A DNA stretch of 64,000 bases from Bacteroidota bacterium (lineage in GTDB: Bacteria; Bacteroidota; Bacteroidia; AKYH767-A; OLB10), in contig JADKIC010000023.1 in assembly GCA_016721435.1 (NCBI GenBank), positions 1 to 64,000 of the forward strand, written 5' to 3'. Below, one piece after another: positions 9,911 through 23,821 of the stretch. A program made the position numbers and the translations under genes. The stretch's first letter is position 1; every line of letters begins with the position of its first letter. The notes beneath the pieces were generated by a model that was not told the origin of the DNA, did not search any database, and was given only the letters and a program-made list of their open reading frames with translations.

Positions 9911-12900
9911 ATTTCGTGTACCGCTCTTCCAGCTTCTTAAACCTTGGCTCCAGTTGCTTAACAATGTCTTCCTGATTGTTTGCTTTGGCAATACGAATCA
10001 GTTCACCGAAGATGGCCATTGCCTGATTCATTTCACGGTCCACATACTTCAGATATTCTGTTCCCTTGAGGGAGAAATAATAGTTTAGCTCGTTTTCGTA
10101 AATGTCGGCCATACGCACCGTTATAGAGCGCGCCATATCCATGGCATGTTTCTTACGGGCTTCGGGGAGCTCTATGGTGTTGCTGGTCATCATTCCGGAA
10201 GGATCGATGACAGGCGCCTGAATACCTTTCGCCGCGTTATAATAAATTTCCAGAGGACGGAGCATCATCACATTGTAAGGAACCGTTTTATCCGGAATTT
10301 CCTGGTTCATCTTGTCGAGTACAGCCAGCGTTGAATCCAGCTTTCCTTCGGCATATAAACCTTCGGCAAGACGAGAGAAATTATTCCTGAAATTCATCGT
10401 CATGTTCAGATTGTTCTGATCCAGATACACATCTTCACGACTCATATTTCCCCAAAGGAATTTATTCATCATGTTATCGTACATCTGCTTCACTCCCACT
10501 CTTCCTGTTTGTCCGGAAGCGTCAGGATTTGTTCGAATAGGCACAAAGCGATATGCTAATCCCTCGAGCTGGAAATAAGGTTCCAGGTTCAGGTAGCTAT
10601 CTCCACCCACTGTAACGGCGAAGTAGATGGGTCGTGTCCAGTCATTGTTGGCGATCAGATCCAGAATCATCAGATCCGCTTTCATCAGATAGCTGCGATC
10701 TACATCCCAGAAGATGGTATCCACGATCTTATCTGCATCTTCCGGCTTCACCACACCATTCTTTAACACCGCTTCCTTATCTACTTTAATGAAAAACTTC
10801 TTCGTTGGGAAATAGTTTAATTCTGAACCTCCCTGCGTCCTGACTTTCGCATCAGGGTTTTCACTGGATATGAAGTTCATCACATCTTTCACATTGGTAT
10901 ATCCGGGCACCGACCTGTCGTAGAAAGGAACGTAATCACGAGTGCCCTGCACATACTTATCATGAGTCAGACTAAAAGGAACTGCATCACTCTGATACGC
11001 CTTTCGTTTCATCTGGTCAATGTACCAGTCGGTATTCAAGAGACTTAAATTGACGACACGCACATCTGTCCGCACGTTCTCCACATCCTGAGCATACCAA
11101 AGTGGGAAGGTATCATTATCTCCGTTGGTAAAAATGATGGCATTAGGGGCGGTGCTCTGCAGGTAATTCCAGGCGATATCACGAGAAGTCAAACGATGAG
11201 AGCGATCATGATCATCCCACCCTTCTTTCGCCATAATACCCGGAACAGCTACCAGACATGCCACAGATGTTAAAGCCCCTGCTACGGCGTAGGGAACTTT
11301 TTTCTGCTTTAACTTTTCAGCTATGGCAGCAACACCCAGACCAATCCAAATGGCAAACGTATAGAAAGAGGCAGCATAAGCATAATCCCTTTCGCGGGGC
11401 TGGTAAGGATATTGATTCAGGTATAAAACGATTGCGAGTCCGGTAAAGAAGAAGAGCAACATTACGGTCCAGGCATCGTGCTTATCCCGTCTGTAATGCC
11501 AGATCATTCCGACAATACCTAAAATCAATGGAAGGAAATAAAAAAGTATTTCTTGCTTTATTGTCCTTCATTCCGTTGGCCAGCTGATCCTGCGGACCGA
11601 GTCTCATTTCATCTATCCCTTTAATCCCGCTGATCCAGTTTCCTTTTAAAATACCACCGTGACCCTGAATATCATTCTGACGTCCGGCAAAATTCCACAT
11701 GAAATATCTCCAGTACATATGAATCACCTGATAATTCCAGAAGAACTTTAAGTTTTGCGCAAAAGTGGGTTTTTGATCCCCTTTGATGCCGGCCCATTCT
11801 TTATAGGCACCGATATGACTTTCCTGAGCACTGTACATTCTCGGAAAATCGTGCTGTACGCAGGGTCATAGATAGGACTTACTTTACGTGTGGTCTCGAT
11901 GTACTTATCTTCTCCTTGGTATACTGCATCGCACCTTCTTCCAGATCGGTTTGACGGGCATTGTAGTACTGACCATAAAACAGGGGACGATCACCGTACT
12001 GTTCACGGTTGATATATCCCAACAGGTTGAAAGCATGCTCCGGATCATTTTCATCCATGGGAGGATTGGCATTAGAGCGAATCACGATCATGGCATACGA
12101 TGAATAGCCAAGCAGAATAAACACCATGCAGAGCAAGGAGAGATTCCACAAAGGCATATTTCGCTTGTGGGTATAGTTCAAGCCGTAAACGATACCACCG
12201 ATGATCATCAGGAAAAAGAAAATAAATCCAGACCAGAAAGGCAATCCGAAACCATTCACAAACATCAGTTCAAACTTAGAAGCCAGTTTCACGAACCCGG
12301 AAATAATTCCATACTGAACGATACCCAGAATAGCAACACCGGCGACAGCAGTTTTTATAACTCCCATCGTACTCGGCTTGTTCTTGCGGAAATAATAAAT
12401 GAATGCCAAAGCAGGAATGGTCAACAAGTTCAATAAGTGAATTCCGATAGAGAGACCCATCAGGTAAGCGATCAGAATAATCCACCTGTTGCCATGTTTT
12501 TCCTCTGCCACTGCTTCCCATTTAAACATCGCCCAAAAAACGATCGCGGTAAAGAATGATGATGTCGCATATACCTCCCCCTCTACTGCTGAAAACCAGA
12601 AAGAATCGCTGAAGGTATAAGCCAGTGCTCCCACAAAACCGGCACCCATGATGGCGATAATGCTCCCTGCATCCGACGCTTCAGAAGGAGCTACAATTTT
12701 CTTAGTAAGGATGGTGATGGTCCAGAACAGAAATAAAATCGTACCGGCGCTCATCAGGGCACTCATAATATTAATCATCACCGACACCTTCGTGAGATCA
12801 TCTCCGGCAAAAAGGCTCATGATTCGACCCATCATCATAAACAAGGGCGCTCCGGGAGGGTGACCTACCTGCAATTTAAAGGAGGAAGCGATAAACTCGC

Positions 12901-13009
12901 CGCAATCCCAGAAGCTTCCTGTTGGCTCTATGGTACTGATGTACACGAAGGCCGAAATGGCAAAAATAATCCAGCCACATAAATTATTGATAAACCGATA
13001 GTTCTGCAT
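9909..13009 (-). CDS. DUF2723 membrane protein (glycosyltransferase family 117 / O-mannosyltransferase-like), two frameshifts
   Basis: About 1033 codons. The N-terminal part (13009-11879) has the DUF2723 signature: a first membrane helix, then EPTGSFWDCGEFIASSFKL and VGHPPGAPLFMMMGR, followed by many membrane segments. This resembles the GT-C fold of protein O-mannosyltransferases, in which the early acidic residues sit near the catalytic site. The middle piece (11838-11482) and the large C-terminal piece (11528-9909, with a soluble part containing NGDNDTFPLWYAQDVE) continue the same protein in other frames. Breaks lie near 11840-11900 and near 11540, the latter at an A-rich run. ATG at 13009 is chosen over the upstream TTG. 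Family members are thought to glycosylate exported proteins; the substrate here is unknown. Confidence 0.85.
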
Positions 13010-13295
13010 ATTATGAATTAACAATCCGGCGAAGTTAGAAAATTAACAGATTAGCCCCATTTTCAGGTATTATTTAAACGAAATTTTAACAATAATGCAC
13101 GTCTGACAGGTATAAAAGTGTTAACCGGAAAGGCGCTTATTGTTATTTTAAAAGGAATAGTCTTCTTTACTCCACCCTTAACCTCATTTTAAAGGGACTT
13201 TGGACTTTAGGTTACACTACTTGACGGTCATGGCGCGGTAAAAGACTTTATGTAGATTTAATCATTCATTAATAGTGTATTTCAGTCTTAACCCG

Positions 13296-13303
13296 TACCT
13301 TTG
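13296..13303 (+). promoter_or_regulatory. Bacteroidota -7 promoter box TACCTTTG
   Basis: Exact match to TAnnTTTG, ending six bases before the ATG at 13310. A start site a few bases downstream would give a leaderless or nearly leaderless transcript. Confidence 0.5.
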
Positions 13304-13309
13304 CAAGCT

Positions 13310-16300
13310 ATGTTAAAATGGAATAAGTACGTCCTTTTGATTTTTGCCCTGCTCCTGACGGGTTTAAAGGTTTCAGGGCAGAGTAATCCGGCGCCTTTTA
13401 ATTTGGGAGGTGGGAACTATTTATTCAATACCTGGTCCAGTTCGAGTCCGGCAGGGACATATCCTGCAAATATGTTTTTACATACCTGTAGTGCTGACTC
13501 TAATCCATCATTAGGTGATCCTACAACCGGAGATTATACCGGTGTATATAATTCAGGAACCGGGAACAGGTTTACAGGACTGGCGGCATCCGGATTAAGC
13601 ATGTTTAACAAGACGAAAACGCCTTCAACAATTGGTGGGGTGGTTATTGGATTAAATACAACCGGTCGAACAAATATTTTGGTCAGTTTTGAGTCGAGAT
13701 CATGGGCTGTTGGAAATGCTTATAACCTTCGATTGCAATACCGGATTTCTACGGTTTCTCCCTGGTTAGATGTCCCCGGTCCGATTGAATATGTTTATAC
13801 GGGAGTTTTTCCCAACACTCAAACTATTTCTGTCAATCTTTCTACCGCCACCGCCAATGCAGTGGATAACCGGGCAAACATGCAGTTGCGCTGGAAGTAT
13901 TATTATGTAAGTGGTTTTTCTGCGAGCAGTAATACTATTGGACTTGACGAAATAAATATCTCCAGCATACCCAACTCGGGCAATAATATTGCAACCGGTG
14001 TCATTGTTGGTTCTCCATTTTGTGTTTCGCCTACAACGGGTAATACACTCACAGTTCCCTTTAATTATATTCCCGCTGCTAATTTTGTGCCCGGCACATG
14101 TACATTTACAGCAGAGTTGAGTAATTCAGCGGGACAATTTACCACACCCACTATAATTGGCACTGTTGCATCGAATGGGACCGGTGCTCAAAGTATTGCA
14201 GCCACTTTACCGCCGGGGCTGGGAACAGGAACATCTTACCGCATTCGTGTAGTGAGTGATGTACCGGCTGTTGTGGGAAATGATAACGGAACGGATATTA
14301 CGATCCGTCTTTCACCTTTTGATGTATCCATACCTGCCGCCAATTGCCAGAATGGGTCATCCATTATTTCCTGGTCACTTCCTCTTGGCTGCTACAACGA
14401 AATTCTGGTAGTGGCTCAGCCGTTAGTCCCCATCGCGGGTTCTCCAACAGGTAACGGTACTGCCTATACGCCCAATCCTGCCTATGGATTTGGGACTGCT
14501 TTTGGTACCGGGTTCGTCGTGTATAAAGGAGCAGGAAGCAATGTCACGGTGACCGGACTCACCAACAACACCCTTTACTACTTTAAGATCTGGGTCCGAT
14601 ATGGGAATGAATGGAGTAGCGGGGAAGAAGTATTCTGTACACCCGGTGGCGGAACGTTATTAAGGCGGAGATTTTATGGTACTGGGCGTAAATGCAAACA
14701 ATTCAGCTTGCCTGGGCGGATCGGGGCCTGACGAAATCAGTTTTGTGTGCTTCCGCGATCTTTCCACAGGAACAACCATTGATATAACGGACAACGGCTG
14801 GCAACGTGCGGTTTCCAATCGTTGGGGAAATACAGAAGGAACGGTTCGCATGACACGCACCGGAGGAAATATTATAGCCGGAACCGTCATCACCATTCGT
14901 TTTGATGGGACCGGAAATGGTTCTGCAATTAAACCTGATGCCGCCTGGACATTTGCTAACCTGAATGGCGGGAATCAATTCAACCTTAATGACGGAGGGG
15001 ATCAGTTTTTCTTCATGCAAGGAGGTAACTGGATTCCCGGGGCTGCGGCCGCACATGATGCACAATATACAGGTACTGTACTTTTTGGTTTTAACACCAA
15101 TACGGCCTGGATCAATTTTGGACTTTCTACGCAGCAAAGTGGTCCTTATCCCAGTTTAGATTGCTATACCATTACACCTACAACCGGTTCCGATTGGATT
15201 AAGTTCACCGGCTCGTACCCCGCCTCCCTGAATCCAAAGACGCAACGTAACTGGGTAGACAGCATTAACGATATCACGAAATGGGTGCGACATACGAATT
15301 GCACGAATTACAATGCTGCCAATCCACGTTATGTAACTACCGATGATACTTTAATAATTATTGCCGGTGGATACATGCGGGGAAAATGGATCGGCGCGAA
15401 AAGTACCGACTGGTTCACTTGCGATAACTGGGAAGATTTTGTTATCCCGGACAGTACAACTAACGTTTGGGTACCTCCGACGGGCGTTACTTTCAACTGC
15501 CGTTTAAAACTGGACTCTACCCATTACTGCCGAGATCTGACTATCGACGGTTATGAAGTGAATGGTGCAGATACCAATGTCAGGATATTAAGAATTCTTG
15601 GAAATCTCACCATCAATGGCGGGGAACTTGACTTTAGTGATAACAATCCCAATACGAAGGATGGTGTGATCTATCTCCGCGGAAGCTGGACCAATTTCAA
15701 TGAAACCGCTTTCAGGGAAGGGAATAGCAAGGTTATATTAGAAGGGACTTCGCTTCAACCGGTGAACACTCCGGTGAGGGAAGTTTTCTGGCAACTGGAT
15801 GTGAACAATGCCGCAGGAATTAATGCAGGCACTACCATTCAAATACAAAACCAGTTGAATTTATTAAATGGTCTGGTCAACACCGGTTCCAACGAAGTAT
15901 ACGTTACACCCACTGCCACTACGTCCCTCATTGGTTATGGGTTGACCCGTTATATCAATGGTAACTTGCGACGACAAATTGCTATAAGTGGCAACCATGA
16001 TTTCCCTATAGGATATACCGGAGAATATGAATTGGCTAATCTGAATGTTGCAAGCCAGGTAGGTATTTCAAATATCATCAGCAGTTTCAAAGCTCCTTCA
16101 CCCGGTGCTTTGCCGAACCCTGCTTTATGTTTTATCAATGGCAGCCCGATAAACGGAATGCTCAACGCAGGAAACTGGACCCTTACGCCGAATGCTATTC
16201 CTTCTGCGATGAATCTCAGTTTAACACTCCGGGAACGCGGGCATACAAATTCTGTGGCACCGGCATCGCGGTATGGTATTATCCGACGAGATGATGAACT

Positions 16301-16979
16301 GAATGACTGGTTCGGAACACCTGTGGGTGTACATAGCAATGGCACACAAAACGAAGTCGGTGGAACTGCCACAGCGGTTCGTACAGGAATTACTACTACC
16401 ACCTTCTGGGGAGATTTTGCTATTGGTTTCGGCAATGCACCACTTCCGGTCGAATGGCTTTCCTTCATTGCTACACCTGAAGATAAAAATGTTGTCCTCC
16501 ACTGGCGCACGGCTACTGAAACGAACAACGATTTCTTCCGCGTAGAACGGAGCAGTGATGGAATCCATTTCGAAACCATCGGGCAAGTGCAGGGCAACGG
16601 TACTACCAGTACGATCAGTGCTTATCAATTCACGGATTTCATGCCGTATGATGGCACCAGCTATTACCGTTTGCTTCAGGTAGATTTTGACGGACAATCT
16701 GATTTTAGTCCTGTAGTACCGGTACGTATCGGCGATGGCGTTAGTGGACTTCAAATTTATCCCAATCCGATAAGAGATCAGGCATGGTTGCTGATTCCCT
16801 CTGATAAAGCCAACGATGCCGTATTGAATATTTTTGATCCTGCCGGGAAGCTGGTATTTTCAAATGCCATACAACTTCAAAAAGGCAGCAATGGTATCAA
16901 CATTGATCTGAGTACACTTCCATCCGGAGTTTATTTTTTAAGGATGGAGGCGGAAGTGATGAAGTTGATGAAATACTAA
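13310..16979 (+). CDS. Large secreted T9SS-sorted protein with lamin-tail-like domain (one frameshift)
   Basis: About 1223 codons in two frames that join near 14660-14676. The frame-1 text ends at GGGTLL and the other frame continues with FMVLGVNANNSACLGG. The protein begins with a signal peptide (MLKWNKYVLLIFALLL to VSGQ). Beta-sandwich domains follow: a choice-of-anchor-like N-terminal region, an Ig-like domain around TAELSNSAGQF, and a fibronectin-III-like segment with TVTGLTNNTLYYFKIWV. After the junction comes a lamin-tail-like domain (DEISFVCFRDLSTG, IDITDNGWQ). The end has EWLSFIATPEDKNVVLHW and a T9SS type A sorting domain with LQIYPNPI and LPSGVYFLRM. It is expected to reach the cell surface or medium through T9SS. 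Function is unknown. The start ATG at 13310 is preferred over a TTG at 13301 because of the signal peptide and the promoter box. Confidence 0.85.
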
Positions 16980-17537
16980 TTTGAAATTAGCAGCTTATAC
17001 TCTCCTGGTTTCAATTCTACATGCTTAGAAATAACGAATGCCATCCTTCTCTCTCTAAATATTAAATTTGTCAGGAAATTTCTTCGTTTAACGCATTGGA
17101 GAAAATCAACTACTACTATTCTTCATCTTCCATGTGACAAGGACCAAAATGTCGACCACAATTCTTTTGTGATTTTTTAAATATACAGCTGGTACGGCTC
17201 TCACATTTGACGCAGTTGTCACCAATTTGATTTCCTCATCTGAATCTTTATGCGGTAAATCACTACATCATTAGCTTCATTATTAGAAAACAGCTAACTT
17301 GAATTTTTACTTTGGATCAATGGTACAAGAGAAGAGGCCAAGACATATTTGGACAAATTCACTGCCGAATCTACCATACTATTTTCAAAAATCGAGATAT
17401 AATTTCCTGAAAAGTTGTATTTAATTGAATTAATACTACTTTTACTTGTTCCTAAAAAGGTTAAGGTTTATCCTCCTTTTACTTATCAGTAGTATTATTC
17501 ATTTATAAATGCAACTCCCATTGAAAACACCAATTTT
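16980..17537. other. Intergenic region, nothing recognised
   Basis: About 560 bp of AT-rich sequence between two plus-strand secreted-protein genes. I see no conserved coding text, RNA gene or strong hairpin. A TAnnTTTG box near the next start was not found. Confidence 0.4.
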
Positions 17538-20500
17538 ATGAAACACCTACACTTAATTCCTCTCTGATCATAGCAACTTCATTGCTGCTTTTAAATCCTG
17601 CAAATGGCGAATCATTTTCCGACCAGGAAACGCTGACTACCATCACCGGCGCGTCCTTTGTTCAAACAAATGAACGAAACGGAACCATCACTTTTGTGCG
17701 ATGTCAACCCGATTCCATTGTAGATGAACAAACGCATCTCGACTGGTTAAAAAATGAAATATTACATGTTTCAGCACCCGGTGATTTTAAACTAATACGC
17801 GAAGAAAAAGACGAAAAGCAATTTACTCACTACCGATATCAACAATATTACATGGGGTATCCGGTACAAAATGGCATCTACCTCGTTCACACAAAAAATG
17901 GGCGTGTTGTATCAGCCAATGGAGAATATTATCCTATAAGCACATTTCAACCAAATATTAACATTTCACAGGATGAAGCATTTAATGCAGCTCTACAAAA
18001 AATTGGTGGACTGGATTATGACGAACAATTCAGCGGAGGACTAACCGCTATGAAAACGGGCGGAAGTCTGGTTATTTTACCAATTGAAAACACTTTTCAT
18101 TTGGCTTGGAAGTTTGATGTTTATACGATAAGCCCAACAGAGAAAAGAGTCTTTGCTTATATTGATGCCAATGACCGGTAATTACTTATTTGAAGAAGAT
18201 CGTTTACAGCATATCGACCATCCGGTGAATGCACCCAGTGTATACAATGGCACGGTTCCGATAATTTGTGATAGTGTCAACTCAACACTATTCTACCTTA
18301 GAGAAACGGGAAGAGGTGGAGGTATTGAAATCAGAAATATGAATAGTACTGTCAATTATACAAATGCAACTGATATCACCAGCAATAGTTCATCATGGAA
18401 CGTGGTTCCTGCTTTGCAACATGGTATAGATGTGCTATTCGGATTAGAATCTTCGTATGACTATTTTTTACAGCAGTTTGGCAGAAATTCTATTGACAAT
18501 GCCGGACTAAAACTAAATGGATTTATCAACTACAGCAGTTCGGGTGTCTCGTTTTTCAATACTAATGGTTTTGTATTCGGGAAGCAAGTGGACAGTACTG
18601 TGCTTCCTGCTACATCATTGGAAATTGTAGCTCATGAATATACACATGGCATAAATCTATACACAGCCAATCTCGGAACGATTGGAGAACAGGGGGCACT
18701 AAATGAATCCTTTTCGGATATATTCGGAGTAGTCATTGACCATGCTATAAATCCAACTACTGCAAACTATTTAATAGGCGAGAAATGCACCTCCAATGGT
18801 AAAGCTTTCCGCGATATGGCACAACCTTATCAATATTTAATGCCGAACACTTATTTAGGTACATATTGGAATACGACAACTACAACGGGAAGAGGAAGTG
18901 TACAAAACTACTGGTTTTATCTGCTGGCAGAAGGAGGATCCGGAATTAATGACCTGGGCAATTCATATCATATAAAAAAAATAGGGATGGCTGATGCAGC
19001 AGCAATAGCGTATCGGGCTTTAACCCTCTATCTAACACCAACTGCCACCTTCAATAATGCAAGGACAGCAACAATACAGGCAGCCATTGATTTATTTGGT
19101 ACTTGTTCGAATCAGGAGGAGGAAGTGACTAAAGCCTGGTATGCTGTAGGTGTGGGCACGAACTATACCGGTGGAGTATTTGCCGCCGCCTTATTTCCTA
19201 CTACCGTACTTTGCAGTAACGGCAGTATTAATCCGGTCAATTTAAGCATGAATGCCACTTCCTATGAATGGGATTTTGGCGACGGTAATGTGTCCACTGT
19301 GGCCAATCCATCTCACACCTATTCTTCTACCGGCAACTATACATAATGTTGATTGCAAATGGAAGTGGTGTTTGCAGCAATACAGATACAGTTATTTTTA
19401 ATAACCTGATTGATGTTAATTCCTCAGCAGAGCCTTGTCCTGGCGTCTTGTCAACCCGGTAATCTTTTTACATATTCAGATATTGGAATTTATAATGTGA
19501 CTCTTCTCAGTATAAATAAAAACTCCTCTTCTGCCTACAGTGAAGGATATCGTGATTTCACTTGTGAAACCACTACCATTCTCCATCCCGGAGATCATGT
19601 AAAACTTGACATAACCACATCTTCCAACTTAAATGAGAATGTAAAGGCCTGGATGGATTATAATAATGATGGTGTTTTTTCCACTTCTGAATTGATTATG
19701 ACCTCAACCAATATCCTGCGCCATCATTCGAGCATTGTTGCTACAGATACTCTACCTGTCCTAAATACACCTCTCCGTTTAAGAATAATTGATGATCAAA
19801 ATAATGGGCCTATTTGGGTCCTTGCATCGACACTTTCCAGTGGACAAGCGGAAGACTATACCGTAATATTTTACCCCAGCGACCTCTACACCAATAGTTG
19901 ATTTTGAAGCTTCAAAAACGACCATCATTCTTGGAGACAGTATACTCTTCTCCGATCTCACTGTCAATTCCGGTAATGTAATTTGGTATTTTCCGGGCGG
20001 AACTCCTTCTACTTCTACCAACAGATTCCAGAAGGTAACCTATAGTGTTGCCGGCGTATATGCCGTGAAACTTGTTTGTACGAACCTTATAGGAACGGAT
20101 AGTATCACAAAAATTGATTATATTACGGTATTGAATGCATTTAATATGTGTGGAAGCTTTGATGAAGTATTTTTGTCGAGTGGAAATCTTTATGATCCGG
20201 GAGGAGTCAATGGAAATTCTATAGGCAGTTACTACTGTGATTTTTTAATTGATCCCGGTTGTGCTTCTTCAATTACCCTTACTTTTTCTACGTTTTCGAT
20301 TGGAAGCGGCAACTATTTATACATCTATAACAGAGGCCCGAATATTCCCACCGGAAGCACCTTATTATATACCGGTACAGGTAATTTTATGCCACCCCCT
20401 ATTACAGCAAACGGAGGTAAAATGTTGGTTCGGTTTGTAAAATCAAGTTCCGGATCAGTTACCGGTTTTGCGGCAAACTGGACGTCTGCACTCACGAACA

Positions 20501-23500
20501 CACAGGTACCCGTTGCAGCATTTATCCCTGACAATTTCAATCCCCTTTAAATACACCTGTTCGTTTATTGGACTTTAGCCTTGGTGAAGACTTAAATTAT
20601 GCCTGGGATTTTGGTGATGGAACATCTTCTACCAACAATCCTACCGTTCATGAATACAGTGTACCGGGAATTATACCATCACTTTAATTGCCATGAATTG
20701 CCTGGGTGCTGATACTTTGAGCCAGAATATTACTGTTCAGCAAGCGCCCGCCATTTCTGTTTCCATTGACACTATTGATTTAGCAATTACATGTGGTGAT
20801 TCGATTACAATACCTGTGAATGTCAACAACAATGGATCAGGAGATCTTTTAATTTCAGAGAATGGCTATACGGATATGGAGGACACAGTTCACGTTCTTG
20901 CCTATATAAATCACAGTGATACTGCTTCCATGGTAAATCCAATTGTGGGGGCGATCGCTCAGTATTTTAATAAATTCACTGTAACTTATTTTAATTCGAA
21001 TGACACCAGTCAACTACGAAATGCATTAGTGAATAAACACGTATTGCTTTTCCCTGAGAGAGGAAATGATCCGGATACAATGTATAGTTACTATCCGGAT
21101 ATCGTACTGGACTATATCAGAAATGGCGGTAACGTCGTTGTCTGCGGCGGGGCAAATTCTTCCAGTGATCCCCGACTTAACGATATGAGCCTGTTGCGCG
21201 CTAAGTATCTTAAATCAAGATTTGCCAGTAGTTTTACTACCAGTGATACCACTGACATTCTTACTGATCAGATCCCTTATTTTTTTCCTCAGGTAACCAA
21301 TCGTTGCTATCCATTCACCATTTCAAATAGAAATAAGAAGATGTTAATATCCAACAATGGCGATGATATCCTTACCTATCGTTATTATGGAAAAGGGAAG
21401 GCTGTTCATATGGGCTTTAGTGTAAAAAGCAACTCACCGGATGAGGTGAAGCGAGTCATGTCGAATTGTATTAAAATGGCTCAACATCGCTGGCCGGATT
21501 GGTTAGATGTGCTTCCTGAAATTGATACTATCCATGCAGGAGATTCAACTATCGCCAACTTTGTTATTAAACCCATTAAACTAAAGCCGGGTCTCCACTA
21601 TGCCTATATTAATTTCATAAGTAATGACCCGATTGATTCGATTCGTACTATAGTGCTTAAAATAAACGTTACCGGACTTCCGATACTTACATTTGCTGAC
21701 ACTTGCTTTGATTTTGGGATAGTTACACTTGGAGATAGCAGTACCAATATGTCACCCTTGAGAATTCCGGATGTGATACGCTTTTCATTGATTCAATCAG
21801 CACAAGTAGCACTGTGATGACTACCAATCCAATAGCATTCGATGGAATACAGCTCCATTTACAGTTTACCTGTACATTTCAACCCACAAGCATTAGGTAA
21901 CTTTACAGATACTCTTCTTTATATTCCAATATTGGATTAATAAAACACTGTATTAGGGTACAGGTGTTACAGCTCCTGCAATAGCGGTATCAACTACTTC
22001 TCTTGCTAAGTCATAATGCATGCGGGGATTCGGCAACAACTGGATTCTGGTTATATAATACAGGCGGGAATTATTTGAATTACACAGTGTCAGCGGGTAA
22101 TGACAGCATCCCCAGAAAAATCCTAACTATGGTTTCTGGTGTAGACATGCAGAACGAATATCAAAATACAATGAACAGTATCCAACAATATTTTGGAAAT
22201 ATTATAGCTGATACAACCATTTTCACCACTTCTCTGTTGCAACGAAACTTGTCGAACAAAGATATTGTTCTCTTTCCCAAAGCAAGAAACAGGGATCACC
22301 TACGTTACCTCTATAAGACCTACAATACAACAGTTTGTGAATGGAGGAGGAAATGTGATTTTCTTTGGTTCTGATTTCCACACCAATCTTGGACTTCTTC
22401 CACTCATCTATCAGATGAATATGTTTACCGGAAGTGATACGGCGGATATAATTTCCGGGACATGTTTGGTGAGTGATACAACTGATTTTTATACTGAAAA
22501 TATAAATCAGACCTTCCCTGCAATCAGTAAAACCTATTTGCAAAAAATTACTAATACCGACAAGCTCAAAAAAATCATTGCCAGTACAGAAAAAAATATA
22601 TACCGGGGGAAATTCCCGAAAGGCATTCAATTATTTCCCGATAGCGGCACTGTTGCACCGGGAGATTCTGTTTACATAACAATAAACAGTACTTTAAATT
22701 GCTTACCCGGTAGACAGTATTCTCTTCCCATTGTTATCAATGGCAATAGTTCCGTCGTTGAAAATGATACGGTATTCTCTCAATTTCAAATAGGGTATAA
22801 TCCTTGCGCAGATTTTACGTTTTTCAATACCACTGCTTGTAATGGCACCATGACATTTACAGATTTAACGTATAATCCGGGGACTTCATGGAAGTGGTTT
22901 TTTGGTGATGGAGATTCTTCCCTTCTTCAAAGTCCAACACATACGTATACTTCTGCCGGAGTTAAAACAGTAACTTTTATTACTACCAATGCATTTGGAA
23001 CGGATACCATTATTAAAAACTGTTCGGTTACCCTTCTCCTTCCTGTACTGAATGTTACCGGTGCACCTGTTGTTGGAAATGCACTCATATTCACAACAAA
23101 TCTGAGTCAGTCGATTTATACAAGATTTTGGGATTTTGGAGATGGCGCTACATCTTCCTTATCTACAGCAACACATGCATATGCAACTCCGGGAACCTAT
23201 ATTGTAACGCTTACCTTAACCAGTACAAGTTGTACTATGACAGTGATAGACACGGTATATATAACTCCTACTGCTTTGAGTGAATTTATCATGCAAGGCA
23301 GTTTTACCGTTCACCTAATCCTTTCAGAAATCAATCCGAGATAGGTTTTGAACTTACCAAATCCGCTACCATTGATCTGGCAGTGATTGATGTGTCGGGA
23401 AGAGTGCTGGAGCAATATTGTAAGAATGAACTAAAACCTAAAGGAATATATAACTTTAAATTCAGTGGTTATCCTACAGGAATGTATTCTGTTCTGCTAA

Positions 23501-23547
23501 AGGTGAATGGCATTCAGCTGATGCAAAAATTGGTAAAAGAAGAATGA
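17538..23547 (+). pseudogene. Multidomain M4 (thermolysin-family) metalloprotease with T9SS domain, many frameshifts
   Basis: A locus of about 2000 codons. ATG 17538 opens a signal peptide (MKHLHLIP, then in the next frame LLIIATSLLLLNP after a one-base slip near 17565). An FTP propeptide domain follows (YYMGYPVQNGIYLVHTKNG). The M4 catalytic domain has HEYTH (18633-18647) and GALNESFSDIFG, giving two His and a Glu zinc ligand plus the catalytic Glu. C-terminal to it come a PKD domain (WDFGDGNVSTVANPSHTY), a GEVED domain (WMDYNNDGVF to GQAEDYTV), a second PKD, a CUB-like domain (about 20140-20500), another PKD, two copies of an amidotransferase-like segment each followed by beta-sandwich sequence, two more PKDs, and a T9SS domain (YRSPNPFRNQ to GMYSVLLKVNG, stop 23547). 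Breaks occur near 17565, 18170, 19345, 19900, 20550, 20680, 21800-22000, 22300 and 23320. Reading all parts as one gene is inference from domain order and strand. Confidence 0.75.
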
Positions 23548-23821
23548 TTTATACTTCAAAAAGCGGGAAATATTCTTCGAGGTAATGATAGCAAACTATA
23601 TTTGCTTTTGTATAGAGTCTCCCGTAAATTTTGCATTAAACAAAACTTGCCGAAAAATGTGAAAAATTGATTTGTTACCACATTAGTTGTTTCATGAATC
23701 ACCTTATTTAAGTGGATTTGTGTTATACTTTGGTTAAACAATTGCAATAAACATTGTGTTGTACTTTTAAAGTCAGGCCAAAACTATTTGTTGGGCTCCA
23801 ATGATATTACATCTAATCAAA
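23548..23821. other. Convergent intergenic gap, nothing recognised
   Basis: About 270 bp between the stops of the M4 protease gene (plus) and the T9SS fragment (minus). No clear terminator hairpin with a T-run was seen. Confidence 0.3.

Noticed and set aside
16221..16754. Long minus-strand ORFs within the T9SS gene at 13.3-17.0 kb
   Set aside because: Shadows of the plus-strand coding sequence, which has clear domains.
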